Source: JACCXG01 sp963750935 (GTDB lineage Bacteria; Acidobacteriota; Vicinamibacteria; Vicinamibacterales; 2-12-FULL-66-21). From it: a stretch of 64,000 nt of DNA. How positions within the stretch are numbered: position 1 is the stretch's first letter; each line of letters begins with the position of its first letter. Position numbers and translations under genes: made by a program. Shown here piece after piece: positions 29,633 to 38,589 of this stretch. The notes beneath the pieces are model-generated. The model was not told the DNA's origin. It ran no database searches and saw only the letters and a list, made by a program, of their open reading frames with translations. The DNA lies in the NCBI GenBank assembly GCA_963750935.1, contig CAVVSR010000016.1:152791-216790 (forward strand), written 5' to 3'.

Positions 29633-30784
29633 AGCCGCGGCCGGACCCGACTCGCCTTCGCCGCCGTGCCGGTCGCGCTGGTGGTCATGACGTATGCCGC
29701 GGCGCACGACTACTTCGAGGCCGCCGCCTTCGTCGTCCGCGCCGCCGGCATGACCGGGCTGGCCCGCCGAGCGGCGGCGATGGAAGCCGAGCGCGTCGCC
29801 GAATCGTCGGCGACGATTCCGTGGCGCGGCGGCGAGCTGCGGGCCCGCGTCTACCGTCCCGCCGACGTCAGCGGCCGCGCCATCCTGCTGGTCCCCGGCG
29901 TGCACGCCGCCGGCGTCGACGAGCCGCGGCTGATCAACTTCGCGAAGGAGATCGCCGCGACCGGTCACCCCGTGACCACCGCCGAGCTCCCCGATCTCGC
30001 GGCCTACCAGATCACCGCACGCACCACCGACATGATCGAAGACGCGGCCGGCTGGCTGGAGCGTCAATGGACGGCGGAGCTGCCCGCGAGCGAGCGGAAG
30101 GTCGGCCTGATGGGCATCAGCTTCGGCGGCGGACTTTCGGTCGTCGCGGCATCGCGGCTCGGCGATCGCGCCGCCTGGGTGTTGTCGTTCGGCGGGCATG
30201 GCGACCTGCCGCGCACGCTTCGCTATCTGTGCACCGGCGAACAGCCGGACGGAAGCATGCGGCCGCCGCACGACTACGGCGTGGTCATCATCCTGCTCGG
30301 TGTGGCGGACCGTGTGGTGCCGGCCGATCAGGTCGGCCCGCTGCGGGAAGCGATTGGATCGTTCCTGCAGGCATCGCATCTCGACATGGTGGACAAGCCG
30401 AAGGCGGCGCTCGAGTTCACGCGGGCGCGTGAGCTGGCGGCCCGCCTGCCCGAGCCGGCGCGCACCTACATGACGTGGGTCAACGATCGCAATGTCGCGA
30501 AGCTGGGACCCGCCCTGCTCCCGCACGTCAGCGCGCTCGGTGGCGATCCCGCGCTGTCCGCGGAGCGGAACCCGCCGCCGAGGGCGCCGGTGTATCTCCT
30601 CCACGGCGCCGACGACAACGTCATCCCGGCCGTCGAGTCAGCCGTCCTCGCCGCGGATCTCGAGAAGCGCGGCGCGCGAGTGCTGCAGCTGGCGACGCCG
30701 CTGATCACCCACGCCGAGGTCGATCGCCCGCCGGTCGTCGCCGAGATTTGGCGGCTGGTGCGCTTTTGGGCCGGGCCGTTGTAG
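29630..30784 (+). CDS. Membrane-anchored or exported alpha/beta hydrolase
   Basis: 384 residues. N-terminal hydrophobic segment (LAFAAVPVALVVMTYAAA), then an alpha/beta-hydrolase core: ILLVPGVHAAG, nucleophile elbow GISFGGG (Ser), YLLHGADDNVIP (acid) and a late His (LITHAEVD). Divergent from cmk and convergent with rluB, it interrupts the otherwise conserved rluB-cmk neighbourhood. Substrate unknown; the dienelactone-hydrolase-like layout suggests an ester. Confidence 0.82.
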   Translation: MSRGRTRLAFAAVPVALVVMTYAAAHDYFEAAAFVVRAAGMTGLARRAAAMEAERVAESSATIPWRGGELRARVYRPADVSGRAILLVPGVHAAGVDEPRLINFAKEIAATGHPVTTAELPDLAAYQITARTTDMIEDAAGWLERQWTAELPASERKVGLMGISFGGGLSVVAASRLGDRAAWVLSFGGHGDLPRTLRYLCTGEQPDGSMRPPHDYGVVIILLGVADRVVPADQVGPLREAIGSFLQASHLDMVDKPKAALEFTRARELAARLPEPARTYMTWVNDRNVAKLGPALLPHVSALGGDPALSAERNPPPRAPVYLLHGADDNVIPAVESAVLAADLEKRGARVLQLATPLITHAEVDRPPVVAEIWRLVRFWAGPL

Positions 30785-31673
30785 TCCGGGGGACTTCGTC
30801 CCCCGGAACCCCCTTACGCCATCGCTCGCGCCCTTCGACCTTGCTCAGGGCGCCCCGAGCCTTTGTCGAGGGGCGGGGCCCCGTCGGTGCTCGCTTGTCG
30901 ATGCGTCCGGTTTTCGCCGGAGGGCTCTGACTACCGCCCTCCGAAATCTTGCGCAGCATGGCAACTTCCCGCGCCGACAGGTCGCGGAACTCGCCCGGAC
31001 GGATGTGGTCGTCGGTGACCGGGCCGATGCGGATGCGGCGCAGGCGCACCACCGGGTGCCCCACGGAATCGCACATGTCGCGCACCTGACGATTGCGGCC
31101 CTCGCGGATGACGAACGCCAGCAGCGCCTGAGAGCCCGTCTCCATCTCGAGCACCTTCTTCAGCTCGACGCGAGCCGGCGCGGTTCGCCGCCCCTCGAGG
31201 GAGATGCCCCGCGACAGCCGATCGAGCTCGTGATCGTTGGGCACGCCGCGGACGCGGACTTCGTACTCCCGTTCCACGCCGTGCCGCGGGTGCGTGAGCC
31301 GCGCCGCGAAGTCGCCGTCGCTGGTGAGCAGCAGCAGGCCCTCGGAGTCGTAATCCAGCCGCCCGACCGGATAGACGTACTCCCGCACGCCGCCCTTGGT
31401 CAGCAGGTCGATGACGGTGGGACGCCGCTCGGGATCGGACCGCGTGGTGATGTAGCCGCGCGGCTTGTAGAGGAGGATGTAGCGGCGGCGCTGCGTGCCC
31501 TTGACGCGCCGGCCGTCGACCTTGATCTCGTCGGTGTCGGGATCCGCCTTGGTGCCGAGCGTGGTCACGGTGGTGCCGTTCACGCTGACGCGCCCCTGCT
31601 CGATCAACGACTCCGCCGTCCGACGGGAGGCGATGCCGGCCGCAGACAGGATCTTCTGAAGCCGTTCGGCCAT
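30705..31673 (-). CDS. rluB: 23S rRNA pseudouridine synthase, RluB/RsuA type
   Basis: S4-like RNA-binding domain (MAERLQKILSAAGIASRR) followed by the pseudouridine synthase core with catalytic Asp in PVGRLDYDSEGLLLLT and REGRNRQVRDM. ATG at 31673 lies two bases after the scpB stop. The literal frame runs on to 30705 and through the REP-like element into sequence antisense to the hydrolase gene. The natural end is probably at 30931 (one missing G in GGG near 30936 would give ...SEGR-stop), so residues past about 247 are likely spurious. Confidence 0.92.
   Translation of the reverse strand: MAERLQKILSAAGIASRRTAESLIEQGRVSVNGTTVTTLGTKADPDTDEIKVDGRRVKGTQRRRYILLYKPRGYITTRSDPERRPTVIDLLTKGGVREYVYPVGRLDYDSEGLLLLTSDGDFAARLTHPRHGVEREYEVRVRGVPNDHELDRLSRGISLEGRRTAPARVELKKVLEMETGSQALLAFVIREGRNRQVRDMCDSVGHPVVRLRRIRIGPVTDDHIRPGEFRDLSAREVAMLRKISEGGSQSPPAKTGRIDKRAPTGPRPSTKARGALSKVEGRERWRKGVPGDEVPRTTTARPKSAPAAKSRRRPAGDRPRRG
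30785..30807 (+). terminator. Strong hairpin terminator after the alpha/beta hydrolase
   Basis: TCCGGGGGAC at 30785-30794 pairs perfectly with GTCCCCCGGA at 30798-30807 around a 3-base loop, immediately after the TAG stop. No U-tract follows, so it may work with Rho or on the opposite strand. Confidence 0.65.
30828..30875. repeat. REP-like palindromic element
   Basis: CGCCCTTCGAC (30829-30839) can pair with GTCGAGGGGCG (30865-30875) over 11 positions with one wobble, and smaller stems nest inside (GCGCCCT/AGGGCGC; CGCCCC/GGGGCG). The CCCTTCGAC...CTCAGGGC core resembles palindromes dispersed between genes in many bacteria. Only one copy is visible in this window. Confidence 0.55.
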
Positions 31674-31675
31674 GC

Positions 31676-32436
31676 TCAGTGCACTTTTTCTTCTGCCAGC
31701 TCGTGTTCCGCCTCGGCAGGCGCCGATGCCCGGCGATTCCGACTCTGCGTGGGGTTCCGACTCTGCCCGGGATTCCGCCTCTGCGCACGGATTCCGACTC
31801 TGCACCGGACGCCGCCTCCGCACCGGACGCCGACTCCGCGCCGGACTCCGACTCGAACGGCAGCGGCGACGTCGTCTGCGTCGGCTCGGTCAGGGCCACC
31901 GGCAGCTCGAACCCGAGCGCATCCGACAGTTCCTCGACCTTCGGCAGATCGCTGAGATCGCTCAGCCCGAAGCGCTCGAGGAATTCACGCGTCGTGGCAT
32001 ACATGAACGGACGGCCCACCACCTGCTTGCGGCCGACCGTTTTGATGAGGCGCCGCTCGGCCAGCGTCGACAGCACGCCGCCGCTGCTGGTGACGCCGCG
32101 GATCTCCGCGATCTCCGCCGATGTGACCGGCTGCTTGTACGCGATCACCGCCAGCGTTTCGAGCGCCTGCACCGACAACTTCTGCGTCGTCCGCTCGTGG
32201 AACAGCTTGCGGACCCATTCGTGCAGCTCGGGCCTGGTCACGATCTGATACCCGCCTGCGACCTCGACGACCTGCAGCCCGCGCGCGCTCTCGTAATCCG
32301 TTTTCACCGCCGCCAGGGCGGCATCGACGTCCTCCCGCAGTTCACCCTCGAGGAGCCGGTACAGCGTCTTCGGCGTAAGTGGTTCCGGCGATGCGAATAT
32401 CAGGGCTTCGACGATGGGCTTGAGATGGTCGGACAC
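31676..32436 (-). CDS. scpB: Segregation and condensation protein B, with frame breaks in a repetitive tail
   Basis: Partner of ScpA and SMC in chromosome condensation. Residues 1-165 form the two winged-helix domains (PIVEALIFASPEPLT, LETLAVIAYKQPVTSAEI, GRPFMYATTREFL). The tail is a low-complexity repeat of Ser-Gly-Ala-Glu and Ala-Glu-Ser-Glu units. Two +1 breaks (about 31781-31790 and CCC at 31729-31731) shift frame; with both corrected the protein ends in EAEHELAEEKVH and TGA two bases before rluB. Uncorrected, the frame runs antagonistically through rluB. Confidence 0.9.
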
Positions 32437-32484
32437 AGAATGAATCCCTCAAAGTGCGAGTATGGCTGACGCGGCGGCCCGATG

Positions 32485-33282
32485 TCAGTGCGGCTGCGCT
32501 TCGGGATCGCCGAGCGGCCTCGGCGCATCGCTCGGCCGCGCGCGCTTGTAGACGCGAATCTCGCCGATCCCGCCGGCCTGGAACACCCGAATGAGCTTCA
32601 GCCGAATCATCTCGAGGATCGCCAGGAACGTGACGATCATGCCGGAGCGCGACTGCATGTCGGCAAACAGATCCTCGAAGCCGCAGGCGTCGGTCTCCGA
32701 CAGCCTGGCCAGCAGCTGCTCGATCCGATCTTCGATCGCCATCTGCTCGCCCGGAAGGTACATCTTCGGCCGCTGCTTGGCGCGGTCCACGACCGAGCGG
32801 AAGGCGCTGATCAAGCTGAACAGATCGACTTCGATTTCCGGCTCGGGGGCTTCGCCCGCGATCTCCGCGATTGGCCCGTCCGGGCGCGTCCACTGCGCGC
32901 TGCGCACCGTCTCGCGCTCGTGCAGCAGCTCGGCCGCGGCCTTGAACTTCTGGTGCTCGAGCAGGCGCCGGACCAGCGCCTCGCGCGGGTCTTCCTCGGG
33001 ATCCTCCTGAGCCGGATCGGGCCGGGGCAGCAGCATCCGCGACTTGATGTGGATGAGGGTCGCGGCCATGACCAGGAACTCACCGGCGACGTCCAGGTTG
33101 AGCTCCTGCATCAGGTCGATGTAGTCGAGGTACTGCTTCGTGATGAGCGCAATCGGGATGTCGTAGACGTTGACCTCGTGCTTCCTGATCAGGTGCAGCA
33201 GCAGGTCGAGCGGCCCCTCGAAGTTTTCGAGCTTGACCGGATACGCCTCGAGGATGGATTCGAATTCAGGGTGGTCGCTCAT
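32485..33282 (-). CDS. scpA: Segregation and condensation protein A
   Basis: Kleisin subunit of the SMC-ScpAB condensin. 265 residues: KLENFEGPLDLLLHLIRKHEV N-terminal SMC-head-binding region, middle acidic helices, and the C-terminal winged helix (VTFLAILEMIRLKLIRVFQ). ATG at 33282, four bases after the trpS stop; scpB follows 48 bases later. Confidence 0.96.
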   Translation of the reverse strand: MSDHPEFESILEAYPVKLENFEGPLDLLLHLIRKHEVNVYDIPIALITKQYLDYIDLMQELNLDVAGEFLVMAATLIHIKSRMLLPRPDPAQEDPEEDPREALVRRLLEHQKFKAAAELLHERETVRSAQWTRPDGPIAEIAGEAPEPEIEVDLFSLISAFRSVVDRAKQRPKMYLPGEQMAIEDRIEQLLARLSETDACGFEDLFADMQSRSGMIVTFLAILEMIRLKLIRVFQAGGIGEIRVYKRARPSDAPRPLGDPEAQPH

Positions 33283-33286
33283 AACA

Positions 33287-34276
33287 TCAGTACTTGAGTT
33301 TCACGGCCGACCGCACGCGCTCCATGGTTTCGACGGCGACGGTGCGGGCCTTCTTCGATCCGTCCATCAGGATCTCACGCAGCCGCTCCGGCCGCGCCAG
33401 CACCTCGGCGCGCCGCGCCCGGATCGGTTCGAGATGGGCGTTCAACGCTTTCGCGAGCTTGGTCTTGACCTCGACGTCGCCCACCTTCCCGGCGCGATAG
33501 CGGGCCTTGAGGTCGTCGACTTCCGCGGTGTCCGGGTTGAACGCATCGTGGTAGACGAACACCGGGTTGCCCTCGACGTTGCCGGGCACGTCCGCCCGGA
33601 CCCGGTTGGGATCGGTGTACATCTGCCGGACCTTCTGCTCAACGGTCTTCGCGTCGTCCGACAGGTTGATCGTATTGCCGTAGCTCTTCGACATCTTCCG
33701 GTTGTCGATCCCGGGCAGTCGCGGCAGCCTGGTCAGCAGCGGCTGCGGCTCGACGAAGAGCTGGCCGTAGTAGTTGTGGAAGCGGCGCACGATTTCCCGG
33801 CTCAACTCGAGGTGCGGCACCTGATCTTCGCCAACCGGCACGTAGTGCGCGTTGTAGATGATGATGTCCGCCGTCTGCAGCAGCGGATAGCCGAGGAAAC
33901 CGAGCGTGGAGAGGTCCTTCTCCGAGAGCTGCTCGATCTGTTCCTTGTAGGTCGGCACCCGCTCGAGCCACGGCGTCGGAATCGTCATCGAGAGCAGCAG
34001 GTACAGCTCGGCGTGCTCGGGCACGAGCGATTGCACGAACAGCGTGCTGCGTTCGGGGTCGAGCCCGCCCGCCACCCAGTCCGCCACCATGTCGTAGCTG
34101 TTCGCGACGATCGCCGAGGTATCGGCGTAGTCGCTCGTCAGCGCGTGCCAGTCGGCGACGAAGTAGAAGCAGTCGTAGCGGTCCTGGAGCGACGCCCAGT
34201 TGTCCAGCGCTCCGACCATGTGCCCCAGATGCAGCTTGCCGGTCGGGCGCATGCCCGACACCACGCGTGGTTTCAC
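33287..34276 (-). CDS. trpS: Tryptophanyl-tRNA synthetase
   Basis: Charges tRNA-Trp. 329 residues, the usual size. VVSGMRPTGKLHLGH holds the TxxxHIGH-type motif (HLGH), and DNRKMSKSYGN is the KMSKS loop. The GTG at 34276 overlaps the M50 protease stop (GTGA). Confidence 0.97.
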   Translation of the reverse strand: MKPRVVSGMRPTGKLHLGHMVGALDNWASLQDRYDCFYFVADWHALTSDYADTSAIVANSYDMVADWVAGGLDPERSTLFVQSLVPEHAELYLLLSMTIPTPWLERVPTYKEQIEQLSEKDLSTLGFLGYPLLQTADIIIYNAHYVPVGEDQVPHLELSREIVRRFHNYYGQLFVEPQPLLTRLPRLPGIDNRKMSKSYGNTINLSDDAKTVEQKVRQMYTDPNRVRADVPGNVEGNPVFVYHDAFNPDTAEVDDLKARYRAGKVGDVEVKTKLAKALNAHLEPIRARRAEVLARPERLREILMDGSKKARTVAVETMERVRSAVKLKY

Positions 34277-34899
34277 AGCAGAATTAGCCTCGAAAGTAAC
34301 TCGACCGGCGGCCCGATGATCTGGCTCAAGATCCCGCTGAACATCAACGCGTACAGGATGATGAACCCGAACGGCCGAATGGAGACGAACACCTCGGCCA
34401 ACCGTGGCGGCAGAAGGCCGGCCAACACGTTGCCACCATCGAGCGGCGGCACGGGGATCAGGTTGAAGATCGCGAGCATCAGATTCGTGATCACCGCGTA
34501 GCGAAGTATGCGCGGCAGCAGATCCGCGTCGCTGGTTTCGAACATCGTTCGCACGACGACCGCCAGCACCCCCGCCTGGATGAAGTTGCTGATCGGCCCG
34601 GCCGCCGCGATGATCGCAAAGTCGCGGTAGGGATGGCGAAGATTGCGCATGTCGACCGGCACGGGCTTGGCCCATCCGAGGAGCGGCAAGCCTGAGAACG
34701 CCGAGATCGCCGGCAGCAGCAGGGTGCCGATCGGGTCGATGTGGACGATCGGATTGAACGAGATGCGACCGAGCTGACGCGCGGTCGGATCGCCGAGCTT
34801 GTCGGCGGTCCAGGCATGGGCCACTTCGTGCACGGTCAGCGACACGAGCACGATGGCAATGGAGATCGCAATGAGAACGAGGTCTGGCGTCTGATTCAC
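34273..34899 (-). CDS. Site-2-protease-like M50 family membrane metallopeptidase
   Basis: About 208 residues with several transmembrane segments. Zinc motif HEVAHAW (HExxH) in the first segment and a second ligand in NLIPVPPLDGGN. The FISPIV-type loop (RISFNPIVHIDPIG) is typical of the small M50 subgroup that commonly precedes trpS-scpA-scpB. The GTG at 34899 is preferred over a TTG at 34911; neither has a clear ribosome-binding site. Confidence 0.92.
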   Translation of the reverse strand: MNQTPDLVLIAISIAIVLVSLTVHEVAHAWTADKLGDPTARQLGRISFNPIVHIDPIGTLLLPAISAFSGLPLLGWAKPVPVDMRNLRHPYRDFAIIAAAGPISNFIQAGVLAVVVRTMFETSDADLLPRILRYAVITNLMLAIFNLIPVPPLDGGNVLAGLLPPRLAEVFVSIRPFGFIILYALMFSGILSQIIGPPVELLSRLILL

Positions 34900-34981
34900 G
34901 GAGTGCCACAAGGGCCCGGAAGGACCAGGGAACGGTCAAGCGGTACGGCAAAAACGTTGAGCGATCAAGGCTCAGGCCGGG

Positions 34982-36923
34982 TCAGCGCTGCGACGCGAAA
35001 TGGGCCAGCACGGCGTCGGCCGACTTGGCGCCGACGACCCGAACGAGATCTTCCCGCGTCGCGCGACGGACCCCGGTGAGGCTGCCGAATGCGGTCAGCA
35101 GCGCCCTCCGCTTTCTCGGGCCGATACCGGCAATCCCGTCGAGCTCGGACCGCAGGTCGCGCTTCGTTCGCGACGCCCGGTGGAACGTCACCGCGAACCG
35201 GTGCGCCTCGTCGCGGATGCGGCGGATCAGCAGCAGGCTCGGGCTGTCCTCGCGGAGCGCGATCGCGTCTTCACGATCGCGCGTGAACAGCAGCTCTTCC
35301 TTCTTCGCGATACCGACCGCCACGAGGTTGCCGAGGCCGAGGCCCTGCAGGCCGTGGTAGGCCGCCGACAGCTGGCCCTTGCCGCCGTCGATCAGAATCA
35401 GATCCGGAAACGGTCCGCCGTTCTCGAGGAGCTTGCGATACCGCCGCGTCACGACCTCACGCATCGCGTCGAAGTCGTTGTTCACGGGCGCGGGCGCGGA
35501 ACCGCGGATCCTGAACTTCCGGTACTCCGACTTCTTCATGCGGCCGTCTTCGCAGACGACCATCGACGCCACCGTCTCGCTGCCCTGGATGGTCGAGATG
35601 TCGAAGCACTCGATGCGCCGCGGCACAGCCGACAGGCCGAGCACGGCGCGCAGCGTTTCGAGGGCGTCATAGTTCGCGGCGACGTTCTCGTTGAACCGCG
35701 CCTGGTAGGCGACTTCGGCGTTCCGCGACGCCAGTTCGAGCAACCCCCGCTTCTCGCCGCGCTTCGGCACGACGATGCGGACGCGACGCCCGGAGCGCTC
35801 CGACAGCCAGCCTTCGAGCAGTTCGGCGTCGGCATCGGGAAACGGCACCGGCACATGGATTTCCGGGGGCGGCACGCGGTCCGCGTAGAACTGCTGGATG
35901 GCCGCCTCGAGCACATCGCATTCGGCAAGGTCCGGCACCAGCCCGGCATGCTCCCGACTCGCCTCGTACTCGGCGGCGTGCTCGTGAACGGCCTCGGGCG
36001 ACCCCAGCGCCAGCCGTCGGTTCCATGGACGGATCAGCCACGGAGGTCCCCAATGCGCCCGGGTCGGTGACCAGCTCGGTGCGTTCGACGACCCGGCCCC
36101 GCCGCATCTGGAACACCTGGACCACCGCGCCGGCCGGCCCCAGCTTGAGGCCGAACGCGTCGCGATCGCCGAACTCCGGGCTGGCCATCTTCTGCTGACG
36201 GGTCATCAGCGTTTCGATGGTCTTGAGCGCGTCGCGCAGCTGCGCCGCCTGCTCGAACCGCTCATCCGCCGCCGCCTCGCTCATGCGCGCACGCAGCGTC
36301 GTCACCAGCTCGTCGTTGCGTCCCTCGAGAAACAGCTGGGTGTGCTCCACCGCGACGCGATACTCCTGCTCCGAGCACAGCGTGCGGACGCAGGGGGCCG
36401 CACAGCGCTTGATGTCGAACTCGAGGCAGGGCCGGGACCGCTCGCCCGTAATCACCTCGTTACAGGACCTGAGGCCGAACAGCTTGTGGCTGAGCGACAT
36501 CGCCTTGCGGGCCAGCGACGCCGGCATGAAGGGACCGGCATAGAAGTGGTCGTCGCGCTCGACCCGGCGCGCGACCAGCACCCGCGGAAACGCCTCGCCC
36601 GTCGTCAGCTGGAGATAGGGATAGGTCTTGTCGTCGCGCAGCAGGATGTTGTATTTCGGCGCGCGCTGCTTGATCAGGTTGTTCTCGAGGGCCAGCGCCT
36701 CGACCACCGAATCGGTGACGATGACCTCGAGCCGGTTGGCTTCGTCCAGGAGGGCGTCGATGCGGGGGCTGATGCCGTGAGCGCCGAGGTAGCTGCGGAC
36801 CCGGTCGCGGAGCACCCGGGCCTTGCCGACGTACAAGGTTTCGCCGTCCTCGTTGGAATAGAGGTAGACGCCGGGTTGCTCCGGCAGGCGGGCGATCTGG
36901 GCCTTGAGTTCGCTGATTGGCAT
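34982..36923 (-). CDS. uvrC: Excinuclease ABC subunit C, with a +1 frame break
   Basis: Makes both incisions in nucleotide excision repair. Corrected length about 646 residues. N-terminal GIY-YIG nuclease (QPGVYLYSNEDGETLYVGKA), a Cys cluster (CLEFDIKRCAAPC), UVR motif (DERFEQAAQLRDAL), the RNase-H-like nuclease (IECFDIS, ILIDGGKGQL), and C-terminal helix-hairpin-helix (IAGIGPRKRRALL). The break is in CCCC at 36048-36051; removing one base restores ...ALGPPWLIRPWNRRLAL.... An essential-type repair gene broken only once by a homopolymer points to a sequence error. Confidence 0.93.
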
Positions 36924-37045
36924 GGGCTACACTGCCCGTTTTGGCGCGATTTGGAACCCTTTATTATAGCGCTGCCCAGCGACTCCCGCGGCACTGCCCG
37001 CCACTCGCGTCAGTCAGGCACCGCGGACGGCTGGCCACTCACACC

Positions 37046-37091
37046 ATGACTTTCACCGGGCTCATCGGATGACTTTCACCGGGCTCATCGG
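37046..37091 (+). repeat. 23-bp tandem duplication of a start region, creating a leader mini-ORF
   Basis: Bases 37046-37068 and 37069-37091 are the same 23-base sequence, beginning ATGACTTTCACCGGG. The first copy reads MTFTGLIG and then stops with a TGA that overlaps the second copy's ATG (ATGA at 37069-37072). Confidence 0.9.
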
Positions 37092-37668
37092 GCGGATCTG
37101 CATGTTCCCGCTCCGCCTGATCATCAACACCTGCGTCGCGTTACGGATTCACCCGAACACGCTCACCTTCATCGGCGTCCTCATCAACTTCGCGGCCGCG
37201 TGGGCGCTGGCGCTGGGCAAGTTCGTCACCGCCGGCGTGATCATGATCATCGCCAACATCTTCGACTTCATCGACGGCAAGGTCGCGGTCGAGCTGAATG
37301 CGGTCAGCGAGTTCGGCGGCTTCTGGGACTCGGTGATCGACCGGTTCTCCGACATCTCGCTGTTCATCGGGCTGATCTACCTGTACTCGGAGCTCCGCCG
37401 CACCGACTACGTGATGATCGCCGCGCTCGCGATGATGTTCGCGGTCATGACGAGCTACACGCGAGCGCGTGCCGAGTCGCTGATCAAGAAGTGCAAGGTC
37501 GGCTTCATGGAACGCCCGGAGCGGATCGTGCTGTTCATGATCGGCGCCTTCACCAACCGGATGGCAGCCGTGCTGTGGGTCATCCTGATCCTGTCGGTCT
37601 TCACGGTGGCCGACCGCATCATCCTCACCTACCGGGAGCTGCGCGACACTCGCGAGGCGATCGCGTGA
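37069..37668 (+). CDS. CDP-alcohol phosphatidyltransferase family membrane enzyme
   Basis: 199 residues, about five or six transmembrane helices. The CDP-OH-P signature lies at DFIDGKVAVELNAVSEFGGF with WDSVIDR following: both DG and DxxxD aspartates are present and the spacing is exact, but the usual Arg of the DGxxAR element is Val. The family transfers a phospho-alcohol from a CDP-linked donor (phosphatidylglycerophosphate or inositol-phosphate synthases). The second copy of the duplicated start (37069) begins the long frame. The next gene overlaps by GTGA. Confidence 0.86.
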   Translation: MTFTGLIGRICMFPLRLIINTCVALRIHPNTLTFIGVLINFAAAWALALGKFVTAGVIMIIANIFDFIDGKVAVELNAVSEFGGFWDSVIDRFSDISLFIGLIYLYSELRRTDYVMIAALAMMFAVMTSYTRARAESLIKKCKVGFMERPERIVLFMIGAFTNRMAAVLWVILILSVFTVADRIILTYRELRDTREAIA

Positions 37669-37865
37669 AGCCGACGACACCGCTCCCCGCCCGCGTCCTC
37701 TGGAACGCCTTCTTCTGGACCTACGAGCGCGCCACCTGGCAGTACGACGTCATGGTGGTGGCCATCCTCGCGTTCGTCTGGCTGACGCCGCCCGACTGGC
37801 TGAACGACCCGACGGCGCACGGCGCCGGGCCGATTGGGTGGATTATCGGCGTCCTGGGTTTGTAG
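37665..37865 (+). CDS. Small single-helix membrane protein
   Basis: 66 residues beginning at a GTG that overlaps the previous stop. A cytoplasmic-looking basic N-terminus (PARVLWNAFFWTYERATWQYD) leads into one hydrophobic helix (VMVVAILAFVWLT) and a Gly/Ile-rich end. Probably co-translated with the phosphotransferase; function unknown. Confidence 0.65.
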   Translation: MKPTTPLPARVLWNAFFWTYERATWQYDVMVVAILAFVWLTPPDWLNDPTAHGAGPIGWIIGVLGL

Positions 37866-37924
37866 GTGCTGGGTGCGGGTGCTGGTGCCTGGTGCCTGGT
37901 GCGCGGTGCTGGGTGCCTGGTGCT
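37865..37924. repeat. Intergenic heptad array (GGTGCTG/GGTGCCT units)
   Basis: GGTGC starts at 37865, 37872, 37878, 37884, 37891, 37898, 37905, 37912 and 37919: spacings 7,6,6,7,7,7,7,7. It begins right at the stop codon of the small membrane protein, in the gap between convergent genes. Confidence 0.88.
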
Positions 37925-37931
37925 GACGTGG

Positions 37932-37951
37932 CTTCCGGCTTCAGCCGGAAG
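37932..37951. terminator. Hairpin between convergent genes
   Basis: CTTCCGGC (37932-37939), tetraloop TTCA and GCCGGAAG (37944-37951) form a perfect 8-bp stem between the heptad array and the end of the minus-strand gene. Works in either direction by symmetry; no long U-tract. Confidence 0.6.
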
Positions 37952-37964
37952 GACGCCGGACGTC

Positions 37965-38519
37965 TCACACGTCGTCCCGCTCGTCGTGCAAACCTAAGTC
38001 GAAGGTCTTGCCGGTGAAGTGGATGTCGTGCGTGGCGATCTTGTCGCGCAGCAGGCGGCGCGCTTCGCCGTAGTAGGTCTCGGGCACGACCAGCCGGCGC
38101 GCGAAGTTGCGCATCCGGTACATCAGCACCAGCGTCGGCTGCTCCTCTTCCCGCCACGTCAATCCGCCGATTTCCGAGTAGGGCACGAACCCGCCGTCGG
38201 CCCAGATGCCGTCCTGGTAGAACCCGCGACCGATCCTGAGGCTGAGCGGCTGGGTGTAGCTGTAATAGACCAGCATCATGCTCTCGCCGAACACGTTGAT
38301 GGGGTGCTGCTTCAACACCGCGAGCTTGCAGACGATGATCACCGCCAGGAGCGCGCCGACCGCGAGGAACAGCCAGTAGTACGGCGGCGTACGGCCCGGC
38401 CACGTCAACAGCGCGGACGATCGGATGCGGAGAAAGCGGACGAGCTGATAGAGCAGGCGGACGTTCGCCACCAGGAAGCCGACGCCGAGGAGAACGAGGA
38501 TCCGGGGCAGCTGCTCCAT
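37965..38519 (-). CDS. Membrane protein with two helices and a PH-like soluble domain
   Basis: 184 residues. Two hydrophobic segments (LPRILVLLGVGFLVANVRLL and YYWLFLAVGALLAVIIVCKL) precede a soluble domain with beta strands typical of bacterial PH-like or DUF5673-like domains (YQDGIWADGGFVPYSEIGG). ATG at 38519; an in-frame ATG at 38537 adds six residues. Function unknown. It is separated from tdk by about 70 bases. Confidence 0.68.
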   Translation of the reverse strand: MEQLPRILVLLGVGFLVANVRLLYQLVRFLRIRSSALLTWPGRTPPYYWLFLAVGALLAVIIVCKLAVLKQHPINVFGESMMLVYYSYTQPLSLRIGRGFYQDGIWADGGFVPYSEIGGLTWREEEQPTLVLMYRMRNFARRLVVPETYYGEARRLLRDKIATHDIHFTGKTFDLGLHDERDDV

Positions 38520-38589
38520 ACTGGAGTCAGACCCCATTCTACAAACTAGGTTCCCACGAGCGAAACATCCGCGCGCGGTCGGGCGGGCG

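Noticed and set aside
30705..30930. C-terminal extension of RluB past the conserved end
   Set aside because: It translates an intergenic palindrome and antisense of the hydrolase gene; the low-complexity product suggests a missed stop from a one-base deletion.
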